Positions 16,605-22,110 of a DNA stretch of 22,110 nt are shown piece after piece. The position numbers and the translations under genes were made by a program. The notes below the pieces were generated by a model. The model did no database searches and was not told where the DNA came from. It saw only the letters and a list, made by a program, of their open reading frames with translations. The stretch comes from CAZBQG01 sp964493945 (GTDB taxonomy: Bacteria > Pseudomonadota > Alphaproteobacteria > Rhodospirillales > UBA2165), in contig CAZBQG010000038.1 in assembly GCA_964493945.1 (NCBI GenBank), positions 1 to 22,110 on the forward strand, read 5' to 3'. The stretch's first letter is position 1. Every line of letters starts with the position of its first letter.

Positions 16605-16635
16605 TTTCTGGCAATCTCCTTGGTATAAATATTCA

Positions 16636-16648
16636 TTCACCCGGTGAA
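16636..16648. repeat. Short palindrome in the rpsU leader
   Basis: TTCACC-C-GGTGAA is a perfect 13-base palindrome 15 bases beyond the S21 Shine-Dalgarno, in the space between rpsU and def. The one-base centre makes a hairpin unlikely; a protein-binding site or chance are both possible. Confidence 0.25.
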
Positions 16649-16699
16649 GAGAACGGCTATCTAGCATATGGATGGCAAAAAGTGAAGGAATATCGCAAT

Positions 16700-16727
16700 T
16701 TTTCACCATGCCCTAAAAACTGATACT
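16700..16727 (+). promoter_or_regulatory. Candidate promoter for def-coq9
   Basis: TTTTCA (16700-16705) and GATACT (16722-16727) are separated by 16 bases, each with four of six consensus matches. A TG lies near the -10 box. Initiation would be about 28 bases before the def ATG. Confidence 0.3.
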
Positions 16728-16762
16728 TTGATCCCGGCCCATTTTCCGCCATAGTCCCGGCC

Positions 16763-17344
16763 ATGGGAATTCTCAAGATAGCCCGCATGGGACACCCTGC
16801 ATTGCTGAAACCGGCGCTGCCCGTCCAGGATTTTGGCACGCCGGGCCTCATTCAGTTGATCAATGACATGATCGAAACCCTGGCGGATGCGGGTGGTGTG
16901 GGGTTGGCCGCTCCCCAGGTCCATGTGGCCAGGCGCCTGGTGATCTTGCATGTTCCGGCCGAGCGGGCCGGCGAAGGCGAGGAGCCCGAGCCGCTGAGCA
17001 TAATGATCAACCCGGAAATCGTGCCGGTGGGCGATGAGAAAGTCCTGGGTTGGGAGGCTTGCCTGTCGGTCCCAGGCATGATAGGTGCGGTGCCCCGTTT
17101 CCGGGAGATCATCTATCGCTGGGCCGATCCGGCGGGTGAGCAGATGGAACGGGAGGCCAGCGGATTCCATGCCCGCGTGGTGCAGCATGAATGTGATCAC
17201 CTGGACGGCATGCTTTACCCCATGCGCATGACCGATATGTCCCAATTCGGCTTTGCCGAGGAAATCAACCGTAACCGGGAATTGCTGAACAGCATCAGGG
17301 AGGGTGACGGCGAAGAAGAATTTGAAGAGGACGGGGAAGAATAA
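16763..17344 (+). CDS. def: Peptide deformylase
   Basis: It removes the formyl group from the N-terminal methionine of nascent proteins. 193 residues. All three metal/active-site motifs are present: GVGLAAPQ at 45-52, EACLS at 98-102 (cysteine ligand; Ala where the common motif has Gly) and HECDH at 142-146. The C-terminus is a strongly acidic tail (EGDGEEEFEEDGEE) beyond the catalytic core. No clear Shine-Dalgarno precedes the ATG. The stop and the coq9 start share one base (TAATG), so the two genes are translationally coupled. The Gly-to-Ala change occurs in some proteobacterial deformylases as I remember them and does not remove a ligand. Confidence 0.95.
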   Translation: MGILKIARMGHPALLKPALPVQDFGTPGLIQLINDMIETLADAGGVGLAAPQVHVARRLVILHVPAERAGEGEEPEPLSIMINPEIVPVGDEKVLGWEACLSVPGMIGAVPRFREIIYRWADPAGEQMEREASGFHARVVQHECDHLDGMLYPMRMTDMSQFGFAEEINRNRELLNSIREGDGEEEFEEDGEE

Positions 17345-17994
17345 TGCCCATGGAACAGCTAAGCGAAATGCGCCGGCGTATTCTTCTGGCCGCTCTGCCC
17401 AACATGGTCTTCGATGGATGGAGCCCGAAGGCGGTGCAGGCCGGGCTGCGGGCGGAAGGGCTTGAGCCGGATAAATTTGAAACGGAATTCCCCGGCGACA
17501 TGGCCGAGCTGGCCCGTTTTTTCAGTACCTTTGGCGATCAGGTCATGACTGAGGAAATGGCCAAACTGGATCTGGAGGAGCTTTCTTTTGAAGAACGCGC
17601 CGGGCGGGCCATTCGTTTGCGCCTTGAAGCGCTTGCCCCCCACCGCGAAGCCGTGCGCCGGCTTTTCGCCTATCTTGCCTTGCGCGCCAATGCTCCCCTG
17701 GCGGCCCACAACCTTACCCGGACAGCGGATGCCATCTGCCGGGCAGCGGGCGATCAATCGACGGATTTTACTTATTACACAAGGCGGACCATGGTCGCCG
17801 CCTTTCAGACGGGCACCGTGCTTTATTGGCTGGCCGACGAAACCGAAAACATGATCGATACGGTGGATTTCATTCAGCGCAGGGTCAGCCGCTTGGCCGG
17901 ACCGGGGCGGATGGGCCCTGAAATCGGCCACCGGCTGGGCTTGTTGCCCTCACCCTTTCGCCTTTTCAGACTTTTATCGGCCCGCACCCGTTAG
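17344..17994 (+). CDS. coq9: COQ9-family ubiquinone biosynthesis protein
   Basis: COQ9 is a lipid-binding helper of the ubiquinone pathway, best known in mitochondria (partner of COQ7 hydroxylase) and in alphaproteobacteria. 216 residues. The N-terminal LLAALPNMVFDGWSPKAVQAG is a TetR-like helical start. The conserved C-terminal block contains DQSTDFTYYTRRTMVAAFQ and TVLYWLADETENMIDTVDFIQRR, which is the COQ9 signature region. The start ATG overlaps the def stop (TAATG); a second ATG two codons later is an alternative. Its TAG stop overlaps the TAA of the convergent transglutaminase gene at 17991-17994. rpsU lies on the other side of def. Confidence 0.92.
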   Translation: MPMEQLSEMRRRILLAALPNMVFDGWSPKAVQAGLRAEGLEPDKFETEFPGDMAELARFFSTFGDQVMTEEMAKLDLEELSFEERAGRAIRLRLEALAPHREAVRRLFAYLALRANAPLAAHNLTRTADAICRAAGDQSTDFTYYTRRTMVAAFQTGTVLYWLADETENMIDTVDFIQRRVSRLAGPGRMGPEIGHRLGLLPSPFRLFRLLSARTR

Positions 17995-18653
17995 GTGATC
18001 TGGGATTCGGCTTCCGCTTGGAAATCGCCACCCACACCTTGCAGGTATTCCGCTTTGTATTCCTTGCGGAAGAGCGCGATGATTTCATCGAAGGGCACGT
18101 CGGTGCGGTGGCCCCGGTCCAGGGTATATTCCATATGCCGGTTGCCGACCTGATCGAATTCATGGAACAGGGAATCGTTGCGGCCGTCGAAATCCAGCGG
18201 CTTCAGGCCAAATTTATCGCAGAGCGTCTTGTTGAAGGCGGGGGTGCATTTAACCCATTCTCCTTCCAGGAACAGCTCGCAATAAGAATGGTAAAAGAAC
18301 ACATCCGTGCCCACCAGTTCGATCAGCCGGGGCGTCGCCAGATGATTGACCACATCGGCATAACCGGGCCTGGCCGGAATGCCCTGCAGGCGCGCGCAAG
18401 CCGTGAGAAGGGCCGATTTGGGGACGCACCAGCCGCGCCCGCTGATCACCGCGTCGCTGGCCCGGTAACTGGCCGGGTCTTCCAGCGGCATATAGGGATC
18501 GTAACGGATGCCATCACGGACGGCATAAAACAGGCTCAGCGCCCGTTCCATATCCGTCGTTCCCGGCCCCTTATGTGCTTCGGCGAATTCCATCACCTTC
18601 GGATGATCGCTATCGACAAAACTGGCGGGGGACAGGAATTCTTCTTCGGCCAT
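17991..18653 (-). CDS. Transglutaminase-like domain protein
   Basis: 220 residues. A transglutaminase-like fold is indicated by GRGWCVPKSALLTACARLQGIPAR with the candidate nucleophile Cys76 and VFFYHSYCELFLEGEWVKC with His122. The triad Asp, normally in a WxxxDP segment, is replaced by Thr137 (WVKCTPAFN). The N-terminal region (HPKVMEFAEAH, AVRDGIRYDPY) is typical of short bacterial transglutaminase-like proteins. The ATG at 18653 was chosen because AAGGAG lies seven bases upstream on the minus strand; a start eight codons earlier (18677) lacks this. It follows purE after 71 bases and may be co-transcribed. Hydrolase or protease activity on peptides is the likely class, but the substrate is unknown. 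Confidence 0.82.
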   Translation of the reverse strand: MAEEEFLSPASFVDSDHPKVMEFAEAHKGPGTTDMERALSLFYAVRDGIRYDPYMPLEDPASYRASDAVISGRGWCVPKSALLTACARLQGIPARPGYADVVNHLATPRLIELVGTDVFFYHSYCELFLEGEWVKCTPAFNKTLCDKFGLKPLDFDGRNDSLFHEFDQVGNRHMEYTLDRGHRTDVPFDEIIALFRKEYKAEYLQGVGGDFQAEAESQIT

Positions 18654-18724
18654 TATGGGCTCCTTATGGTCTGGCACATATATCTGGGGAGTAGGCGGGG
18701 AATTAACAAGCTCCGGCCGGGCGC

Positions 18725-19216
18725 TTAATCTTCCGGATGCTCCGCCACGCCGGCGGTCTGGCGGGCGCGGAAATCATCCAGGGCCGCCGCCGCATCCTTA
18801 TCACTTAGTGCCAGAATACTGGTGGCCAGGACGGCGGCATTGACGGCGCCCGCCTTGCCCACGGCCAATGTGCCCACTGGAATACCCCCTGGCATCTGGG
18901 CCATGCATAAAAGAGCATCGAGCCCGCCCATCAGCTTGCCTTCCATGGGCACACCCAGCACCGGCAGGGGCGTCAGGGCGGCCAGGGCGCCCGGCAGGGC
19001 GGCGGCCATGCCGGCGCCGGCGATGATCACCTGGATACCCCGGTCCCGCGCACCTTCGGCGAATTCGACAAGCCTGTCGGGTGTGCGGTGTGCCGAGATG
19101 ATGCGCGTCTCATTGGCGATGCCCAGACCGTTCAGGGTGTCTTGCGCATGACGCATGATCGCCCAATCCGATTGGCTGCCCATAACGATACTGATCACTG
19201 CCGAGCCTTGCGCCAT
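18725..19216 (-). CDS. purE: PurE, N5-carboxyaminoimidazole ribonucleotide mutase (or AIR carboxylase)
   Basis: It acts in de novo purine synthesis, making CAIR. 163 residues, the normal size. Motifs: VMGSQSDW near 11-18, SAHRTP at 41-46 with the active-site His43, the GAGMAAALPG loop at 67-76, and MPGGIPVGTLAVGKAGAVNAA. In most class I PurE proteins the loop reads GGAAHLPG. Here the His position is Ala73, and the following segment (PMEGKLMGGLDALLCM) also differs from the common PVQSxxLxGLDSLLSIVQM form. The partner gene purK, usually adjacent in alphaproteobacteria, is not downstream; a transglutaminase-like gene is there instead. A good promoter lies 35-65 bases upstream. Confidence 0.93.
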   Translation of the reverse strand: MAQGSAVISIVMGSQSDWAIMRHAQDTLNGLGIANETRIISAHRTPDRLVEFAEGARDRGIQVIIAGAGMAAALPGALAALTPLPVLGVPMEGKLMGGLDALLCMAQMPGGIPVGTLAVGKAGAVNAAVLATSILALSDKDAAAALDDFRARQTAGVAEHPED

Positions 19217-19251
19217 GGTCTTCTACCCTTTGCTAAATCAATGCGGTTGGC

Positions 19252-19280
19252 ATTATAGGTTCCGCCTGCCCGGGGGCCAA
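19252..19280 (-). promoter_or_regulatory. Sigma70-type promoter of purE
   Basis: On the minus strand TTGGCC (19275-19280) and a perfect TATAAT (19252-19257) are separated by exactly 17 bases. Transcription would begin near 19245, leaving a leader of about 28 bases before the purE ATG. This is the best promoter match in the window. I see no PurR-type operator that I could support. Confidence 0.65.
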
Positions 19281-19348
19281 GGTTCAGAGCCGGGTTTGTT
19301 TTGGGGCTCATGAATGGTAGATTTGGCCATTATGGAGGGTCATTGGGC

Positions 19349-20077
19349 ATGGCCGATATACTGGAAGTCGATAATTTCATTTCGCTCGGACTGCGGGGCG
19401 ACCCGGGGGAAGGCTATGGCCGCCCCAGGCCCCGCAAGGTCCGGCCCCGCCCTAGACCCAGATCGCCAGAGCAGATCAAGGATGTGGCCCAGGTCATGGG
19501 CATACCGGCGGGCGAGCTTTCCCCCCTGGTCCATGAAGCGCTGAGCCTGATGATGGCCGAGATGGACGGGCTCCGTCATGAGCTGGAAGTATCGCACAAG
19601 CATGATGAATATATTTATCAACTGGCCGATTCCCATCCTCTCATGCCGGTCTATAACCGCCGCGCATTCCGCCGCGAACTGACCAAGGCAGCGGCCCATG
19701 TAAAGCGCACGGAAACCCCCAGCTCGCTTCTGATCCTGGATATTGCCGAAGGGCGCCGGGCTAAGATGCGGGACGGGGCGCGGGTGCGCGATGCGGTCAT
19801 GTTGCGGGCCGCGGAAATCGTCAAGGAGGATTTGGACGCGATAGATGTGCTGGGCGGCCTGGGCGGCGACAGTTTGGGTGTTATTCTCAATGTTGTGGCT
19901 GAGGATGCGGCCCGCGAAAAGGGGTGCCGGCTGGCCGGGATGCTGGGCGGGGACCCGGTGATCCGGCAGGGCCAGCAGAGCATTCCACCCCTGGCCTGGG
20001 GCGCCGCCGCCATCGGTCCCGGCGAGGATGCTGAATTTTTATTGGATAAGGCCGATCAGGATTTGCGTCAGGCTTAA
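19349..20077 (+). CDS. Degenerate GGDEF-domain protein
   Basis: 242 residues. The N-terminus (MADILEVDNFISLGL) is followed by a very basic Arg/Pro tract (about 25-40, RPRPRKVRPRPRPR) and a helical part (41-95). The C-terminal half resembles a GGDEF diguanylate cyclase domain: VYNRRAFRRELTKA, LLILDIAEG and LGGLGGDSLGVIL. The signature GG(D/E)EF is GGDSL at 172-176. The usual metal and substrate residues after the DxDxFK region are also changed, so cyclase activity is unlikely; c-di-GMP binding or a structural role is possible. The ATG at 19349 is supported by GGAGGG at 19334-19339, nine bases upstream; ATGs at 19301 and 19310 are weaker. It ends convergent with, and overlapping by four bases, the DUF465 gene. 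Confidence 0.75.
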   Translation: MADILEVDNFISLGLRGDPGEGYGRPRPRKVRPRPRPRSPEQIKDVAQVMGIPAGELSPLVHEALSLMMAEMDGLRHELEVSHKHDEYIYQLADSHPLMPVYNRRAFRRELTKAAAHVKRTETPSSLLILDIAEGRRAKMRDGARVRDAVMLRAAEIVKEDLDAIDVLGGLGGDSLGVILNVVAEDAAREKGCRLAGMLGGDPVIRQGQQSIPPLAWGAAAIGPGEDAEFLLDKADQDLRQA

Positions 20078-20274
20078 GCGATAATATCGGGCACGATCAT
20101 GGCCTCAACTTGGGAAATCATATCCTTGAGGACCAGCTTTTCCTTTTTGAGGCGCTGAATTTCCAATTGATCGAAGGGCGGGTTATTGGTCAGGTTAGCT
20201 ATCTCGGCATCCAGTTCCCGGTGCCGGGTGGTCAATTCAGCCAGCCTTTCGCTCAGTTTGGCGTCTTGATTCAT
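20074..20274 (-). CDS. DUF465 (YdcH-like) small protein
   Basis: 66 residues, almost wholly helical: KLSERLAELTTRHRELDAEIANL, a short NNPPFD break, then EIQRLKKEKLVLKDMISQVEAMI. The RLKKEKLxLKD segment is the hallmark of DUF465/YdcH, small coiled-coil proteins of unknown function common in alphaproteobacteria. The start has no strong Shine-Dalgarno. The stop (TAA) overlaps that of the GGDEF-like gene within an 8-base GCTTAAGC palindrome. A terminator on the minus strand upstream of it separates it from the dienelactone-hydrolase-family gene, so it probably has its own promoter in 20275-20322, which I could not identify. Confidence 0.85.
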   Translation of the reverse strand: MNQDAKLSERLAELTTRHRELDAEIANLTNNPPFDQLEIQRLKKEKLVLKDMISQVEAMIVPDIIA

Positions 20275-20322
20275 AATCGGACATCTTTGTTCAGATGGCC
20301 TTCAGACTAGCATAGAAAGACG

Positions 20323-20346
20323 CAAAAATCACCTCACCTGGTGATC
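20323..20346 (-). terminator. Rho-independent terminator of the dienelactone-hydrolase-family gene
   Basis: Read on the minus strand, ATCACC (20340-20345) pairs with GGTGAT (20328-20333) around a six-base loop and runs directly into five T (20324-20328). The stem begins within the TGA stop codon of the upstream gene. The stem is short, so strength is uncertain. Confidence 0.55.
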
Positions 20347-21067
20347 ATTGTTTCAAGGTTCCGTCGAAAAAATCCATGAGTTTGGCCCAGGCATCATTGG
20401 AGGGGCCCTCCCGGTATCGGTTCGTATCATGGAAATCCTGAAACCCGTGCCCAGCGCCGTCATAGGCGTGAAATTCATGTTCAACGCCTGCCTTGGTCAG
20501 GGCCGCGTCCAGGTCTTTCACGTCTTCCGGCGATGGGTTTTTGTCTTCGTTGCCGAAGAGGCCGATCACGGGGCAGGGGATTTGGCCGGCCAGTTCGATG
20601 GGCGGCACCGCACCTTCGCCCATGGGCAGCTTGATCCGCCCGCCATAAAGAACGGCGCAGGCCTTGTAATTGGGATACTGGCAGGCCCCCAGCCAGGCGA
20701 CACGCCCGCCCCAGCAATGTCCGATAAGCCCGATATGGTCCTGATCCACCAGATCCATGCCGCTCAGGCAGGCATAGGCCACATCCATGTCGGCCACGAC
20801 CCGGTCATCGCGGAATTGTTCACGCTTGACAGCGATATCTTCTTCCGGCGGCCACCAGTGGAAAATATAGGGGATGATGGTGGCGTAACCGGCGGCGGCG
20901 AAGCGCTCCCCGATGTCGATGGTGAAGGGGTCTTTCTCCAGACCCATATGGGCCGTCGGCAGATGTTGGGCGACCACCATGCCCGGTGCCGGTCCGCTGC
21001 CTTCGGGTTTGAAGATCAGCATTTCCATGGGGCTGCCTTCGACCTCGACCGTTTCCTTGGTATGCAT
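20345..21067 (-). CDS. Dienelactone hydrolase family protein (alpha/beta hydrolase)
   Basis: 240 residues, cytosolic; the usual dienelactone hydrolase size. The nucleophile elbow GHCWGG places Cys118 where the family has cysteine. The triad is completed by Asp175 (GNEDKNPS) and His207 (GAGHGF). The N-terminus (MHTKETVEVEGSPMEMLIF) is the family's two-strand start, and there is no signal peptide. AAGGAG lies about ten bases upstream of the ATG on the minus strand. True dienelactone hydrolases open lactones in chlorocatechol degradation, but many family members act on other esters or lactones. It diverges from a lactonase-type amidohydrolase across 86 bases, which hints at a shared catabolic role. 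The hairpin at its stop probably ends the transcript. Confidence 0.88.
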   Translation of the reverse strand: MHTKETVEVEGSPMEMLIFKPEGSGPAPGMVVAQHLPTAHMGLEKDPFTIDIGERFAAAGYATIIPYIFHWWPPEEDIAVKREQFRDDRVVADMDVAYACLSGMDLVDQDHIGLIGHCWGGRVAWLGACQYPNYKACAVLYGGRIKLPMGEGAVPPIELAGQIPCPVIGLFGNEDKNPSPEDVKDLDAALTKAGVEHEFHAYDGAGHGFQDFHDTNRYREGPSNDAWAKLMDFFDGTLKQ

Positions 21068-21101
21068 CCGCCGCCTTCTCCTTCAGCTACTACCGGACCC
21101 T

Positions 21102-21130
21102 ATAATCAGATGCTACACTAAAGCGTTCAA
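21102..21130 (-). promoter_or_regulatory. Candidate promoter of the dienelactone-hydrolase-family gene
   Basis: On the minus strand TTGAAC (21125-21130) and GATTAT (21102-21107) are 17 bases apart, four of six matches each. Initiation would be near 21095, about 28 bases before the ATG. The same 86-base space must also hold the promoter of the divergent amidohydrolase gene; only a weak TGCTACACT extended -10-like element (21111-21119) is visible for it. Confidence 0.4.
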
Positions 21131-21153
21131 TCATAAAATCAGCAGGAGGGGGC

Positions 21154-22011
21154 ATGAACCAAGGACAGGAAAAGACCAAAAGCCCCAGCTTTATTTTGCC
21201 ACCCGGCAGTTGTGACTGTCATTGTCATTTGTATGGGCCAAAGGCCAAATATCCCTACCTGCCCAGCTACGCCACGCCGGATTTCGAGGCGCCCGTGGAA
21301 AGCCTGCGGGAGGTCCATGCGGCGGTCGGCATCAGCCGCGCCGTTCTGGTCCATACCTATGCCCACGGCACGGACAACAGGGTCATCACGGACGCCATAA
21401 AAAGTTCCGCCGGAGCCTATCGGGGCATCGCTCTGGTGGTTTTTTCGATCAGCGATGAAGAGTTGGAAAAGCTTGGTCAGGCGGGTATCCGGGGCGTCCG
21501 TTTCACATTTTTTGCGCGCCATGGCGGTCCCCCCGACATGGCGGCGCTGGCCCGCCTGGCGGCGCGCATTCAGCCCTTGGGCTGGCACGTGGTTCTGCAT
21601 CTGGGTGTGGAGGATTTTCTCACGTCTTTCCAGGCGCTGGCTGATCTGCCTTCGCCCATCCAGATTGATCATATGGCGGGCATGGATCCGGCCAATGGTT
21701 CCGGGCAGGAAGCCTTTGCCAAACTTGTCCGGCTGATCGATGGCGGTCGGACTTGGGTCAAGCTTTCCGGCGTCGACAAAATGGCGCACCAATCCTATCC
21801 CTTCGCCGATGCCGTCGGGCTGGCCTGGGAACTGATGAAAGCCGTGCCCGAACGGGTTCTCTGGGGGACCGACTGGCCCCATCCCAATGTCGGGCCCCAT
21901 GGCGTGCCCGACGATGGGGATCTGGTGGATATCATCCCCATGATCGCGCCGGACGGGAAACTGCAACAAAGGCTTTTGGTGCAAAATCCGGCCGAACTTT
22001 ACGGCTATTAA
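21154..22011 (+). CDS. Amidohydrolase family protein, 2-pyrone-4,6-dicarboxylate lactonase-like
   Basis: 285 residues, a TIM-barrel metal-dependent hydrolase. The first-strand motif is DCHCHLYGP with HxH at 23-25. Later motifs are HTYAHGTDN, DHMAGMDP and LWGTDWPHPN, in the order seen in amidohydrolase-2 proteins such as LigI, which opens 2-pyrone-4,6-dicarboxylate in protocatechuate 4,5-cleavage. The start is well set: AGGAGG (21144-21149) lies four bases before the ATG, and the family motif begins about 20 residues in. The nearby divergent gene also encodes a lactone/ester hydrolase. The exact substrate is not readable, and other sugar or aromatic lactones are possible. Confidence 0.87.
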   Translation: MNQGQEKTKSPSFILPPGSCDCHCHLYGPKAKYPYLPSYATPDFEAPVESLREVHAAVGISRAVLVHTYAHGTDNRVITDAIKSSAGAYRGIALVVFSISDEELEKLGQAGIRGVRFTFFARHGGPPDMAALARLAARIQPLGWHVVLHLGVEDFLTSFQALADLPSPIQIDHMAGMDPANGSGQEAFAKLVRLIDGGRTWVKLSGVDKMAHQSYPFADAVGLAWELMKAVPERVLWGTDWPHPNVGPHGVPDDGDLVDIIPMIAPDGKLQQRLLVQNPAELYGY

Positions 22012-22046
22012 AAGACCCATGGGCTGGGGAGGAAAATGCCAAAAAC

Positions 22047-22110
22047 ATGAACGAAAAACTTCCGCCCAATCCGTTTGGGATTTTTCTTTGTCGCTTTATG
22101 CCATGGAAGG
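22047..22110 (+). CDS. Possible start of a further gene (partial)
   Basis: An ATG at 22047 opens a frame that stays open to the window end (21 codons, MNEKLPPNPFGIF and on). GGGGAGG at 22026-22032 is 14 bases upstream, which is long, and a nearer ATG at 22036 gives only four codons. The product is not recognised. The same bases contain a terminator-like hairpin, so this is a weak call. Confidence 0.2.
   Translation, partial: MNEKLPPNPFGIFLCRFMPWK
22065..22085 (+). terminator. Weak rho-independent terminator after the amidohydrolase gene
   Basis: CCCAA (22065-22069) pairs with TTGGG (22075-22079) around a five-base loop and is followed by A and five T, then CTTT. A five-base stem is marginal. 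It lies 54 bases after the stop and conflicts with the possible partial gene starting at 22047. Confidence 0.35.

Noticed and set aside
16605..16709. N-terminal extension of S21 (35 residues from an upstream ATG)
   Set aside because: The extension spans the Shine-Dalgarno and the palindrome and has no counterpart in the S21 family.
20348..21121. 257-residue plus-strand ORF opposite the dienelactone-hydrolase-family gene
   Set aside because: The minus-strand gene has an intact catalytic triad, Shine-Dalgarno, promoter and terminator. The plus frame has no family match.
1..22110. tRNA or rRNA genes, CRISPR arrays, insertion sequences, integrases or prophage genes
   Set aside because: No cloverleaf-like sequence, regularly spaced repeats, transposase or integrase motifs, or long terminal inverted repeats were seen on reading both strands.

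Overview
The window looks like a chromosomal, mostly housekeeping stretch of an alphaproteobacterium, probably of the Rhodospirillales type. The reasons are a three-gene proton-translocating transhydrogenase (pntAA-pntAB-pntB, the split arrangement known from Rhodospirillum), a COQ9-family ubiquinone protein, DUF465, an ABC1/UbiB kinase-like protein, and a moderately GC-rich, short-spaced gene layout. Two runs of exactly ten N (393-402 and 11190-11199) show that it is a scaffolded draft or metagenome assembly. Both gaps fall inside genes.

Layout. Positions 1-5474 (+): the 3' part of alaS, an MFS transporter, and a MoxR AAA+ ATPase paired with a CoxE-like VWA protein. 5481-5963 (-): a lysine/alanine-rich hypothetical. 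6092-7504 (+): pyruvate kinase. 7508-9295 (-): a long-chain acyl-CoA ligase. 9382-15468 (+): a PepF-like M3 oligoendopeptidase, the ABC1/UbiB-family protein and the pnt operon. 15471-16604 (-): a TylF-like methyltransferase and ribosomal protein S21, which starts at TTG. 16763-17994 (+): def and coq9, coupled by TAATG. 17991-19216 (-): a transglutaminase-like protein and purE. 19349-20077 (+): a degenerate GGDEF protein. 20074-21067 (-): a DUF465 protein and a dienelactone-hydrolase-family protein. 21154-22011 (+): an amidohydrolase of the pyrone-dicarboxylate lactonase type. The last 99 bases hold only a weak terminator-like hairpin and a possible gene start.

How the genes work together. Most are core metabolism and translation: AlaRS, S21, peptide deformylase, pyruvate kinase, PurE, NADPH supply by transhydrogenase, and quinone biosynthesis (COQ9, possibly the ABC1 protein). 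The accessory-looking parts are the MoxR/VWA chaperone-like pair with no visible client, the degenerate GGDEF gene facing DUF465, the transglutaminase-like protein with a changed triad, and the divergent hydrolase pair at the right end. There are no tRNA or rRNA genes, CRISPR arrays, insertion sequences or phage genes. No intergenic stretch exceeds about 160 bases.

An exciting undescribed system is not obvious here. The best leads are the orphan MoxR/VWA pair, the degenerate GGDEF/DUF465 locus and several family-signature deviations (PurE, transglutaminase, ABC1). The most practical results are sequence-integrity problems: a probable single-base insertion and a faulty contig join in alaS, and a frame-breaking gap at the start of the ABC1 gene.
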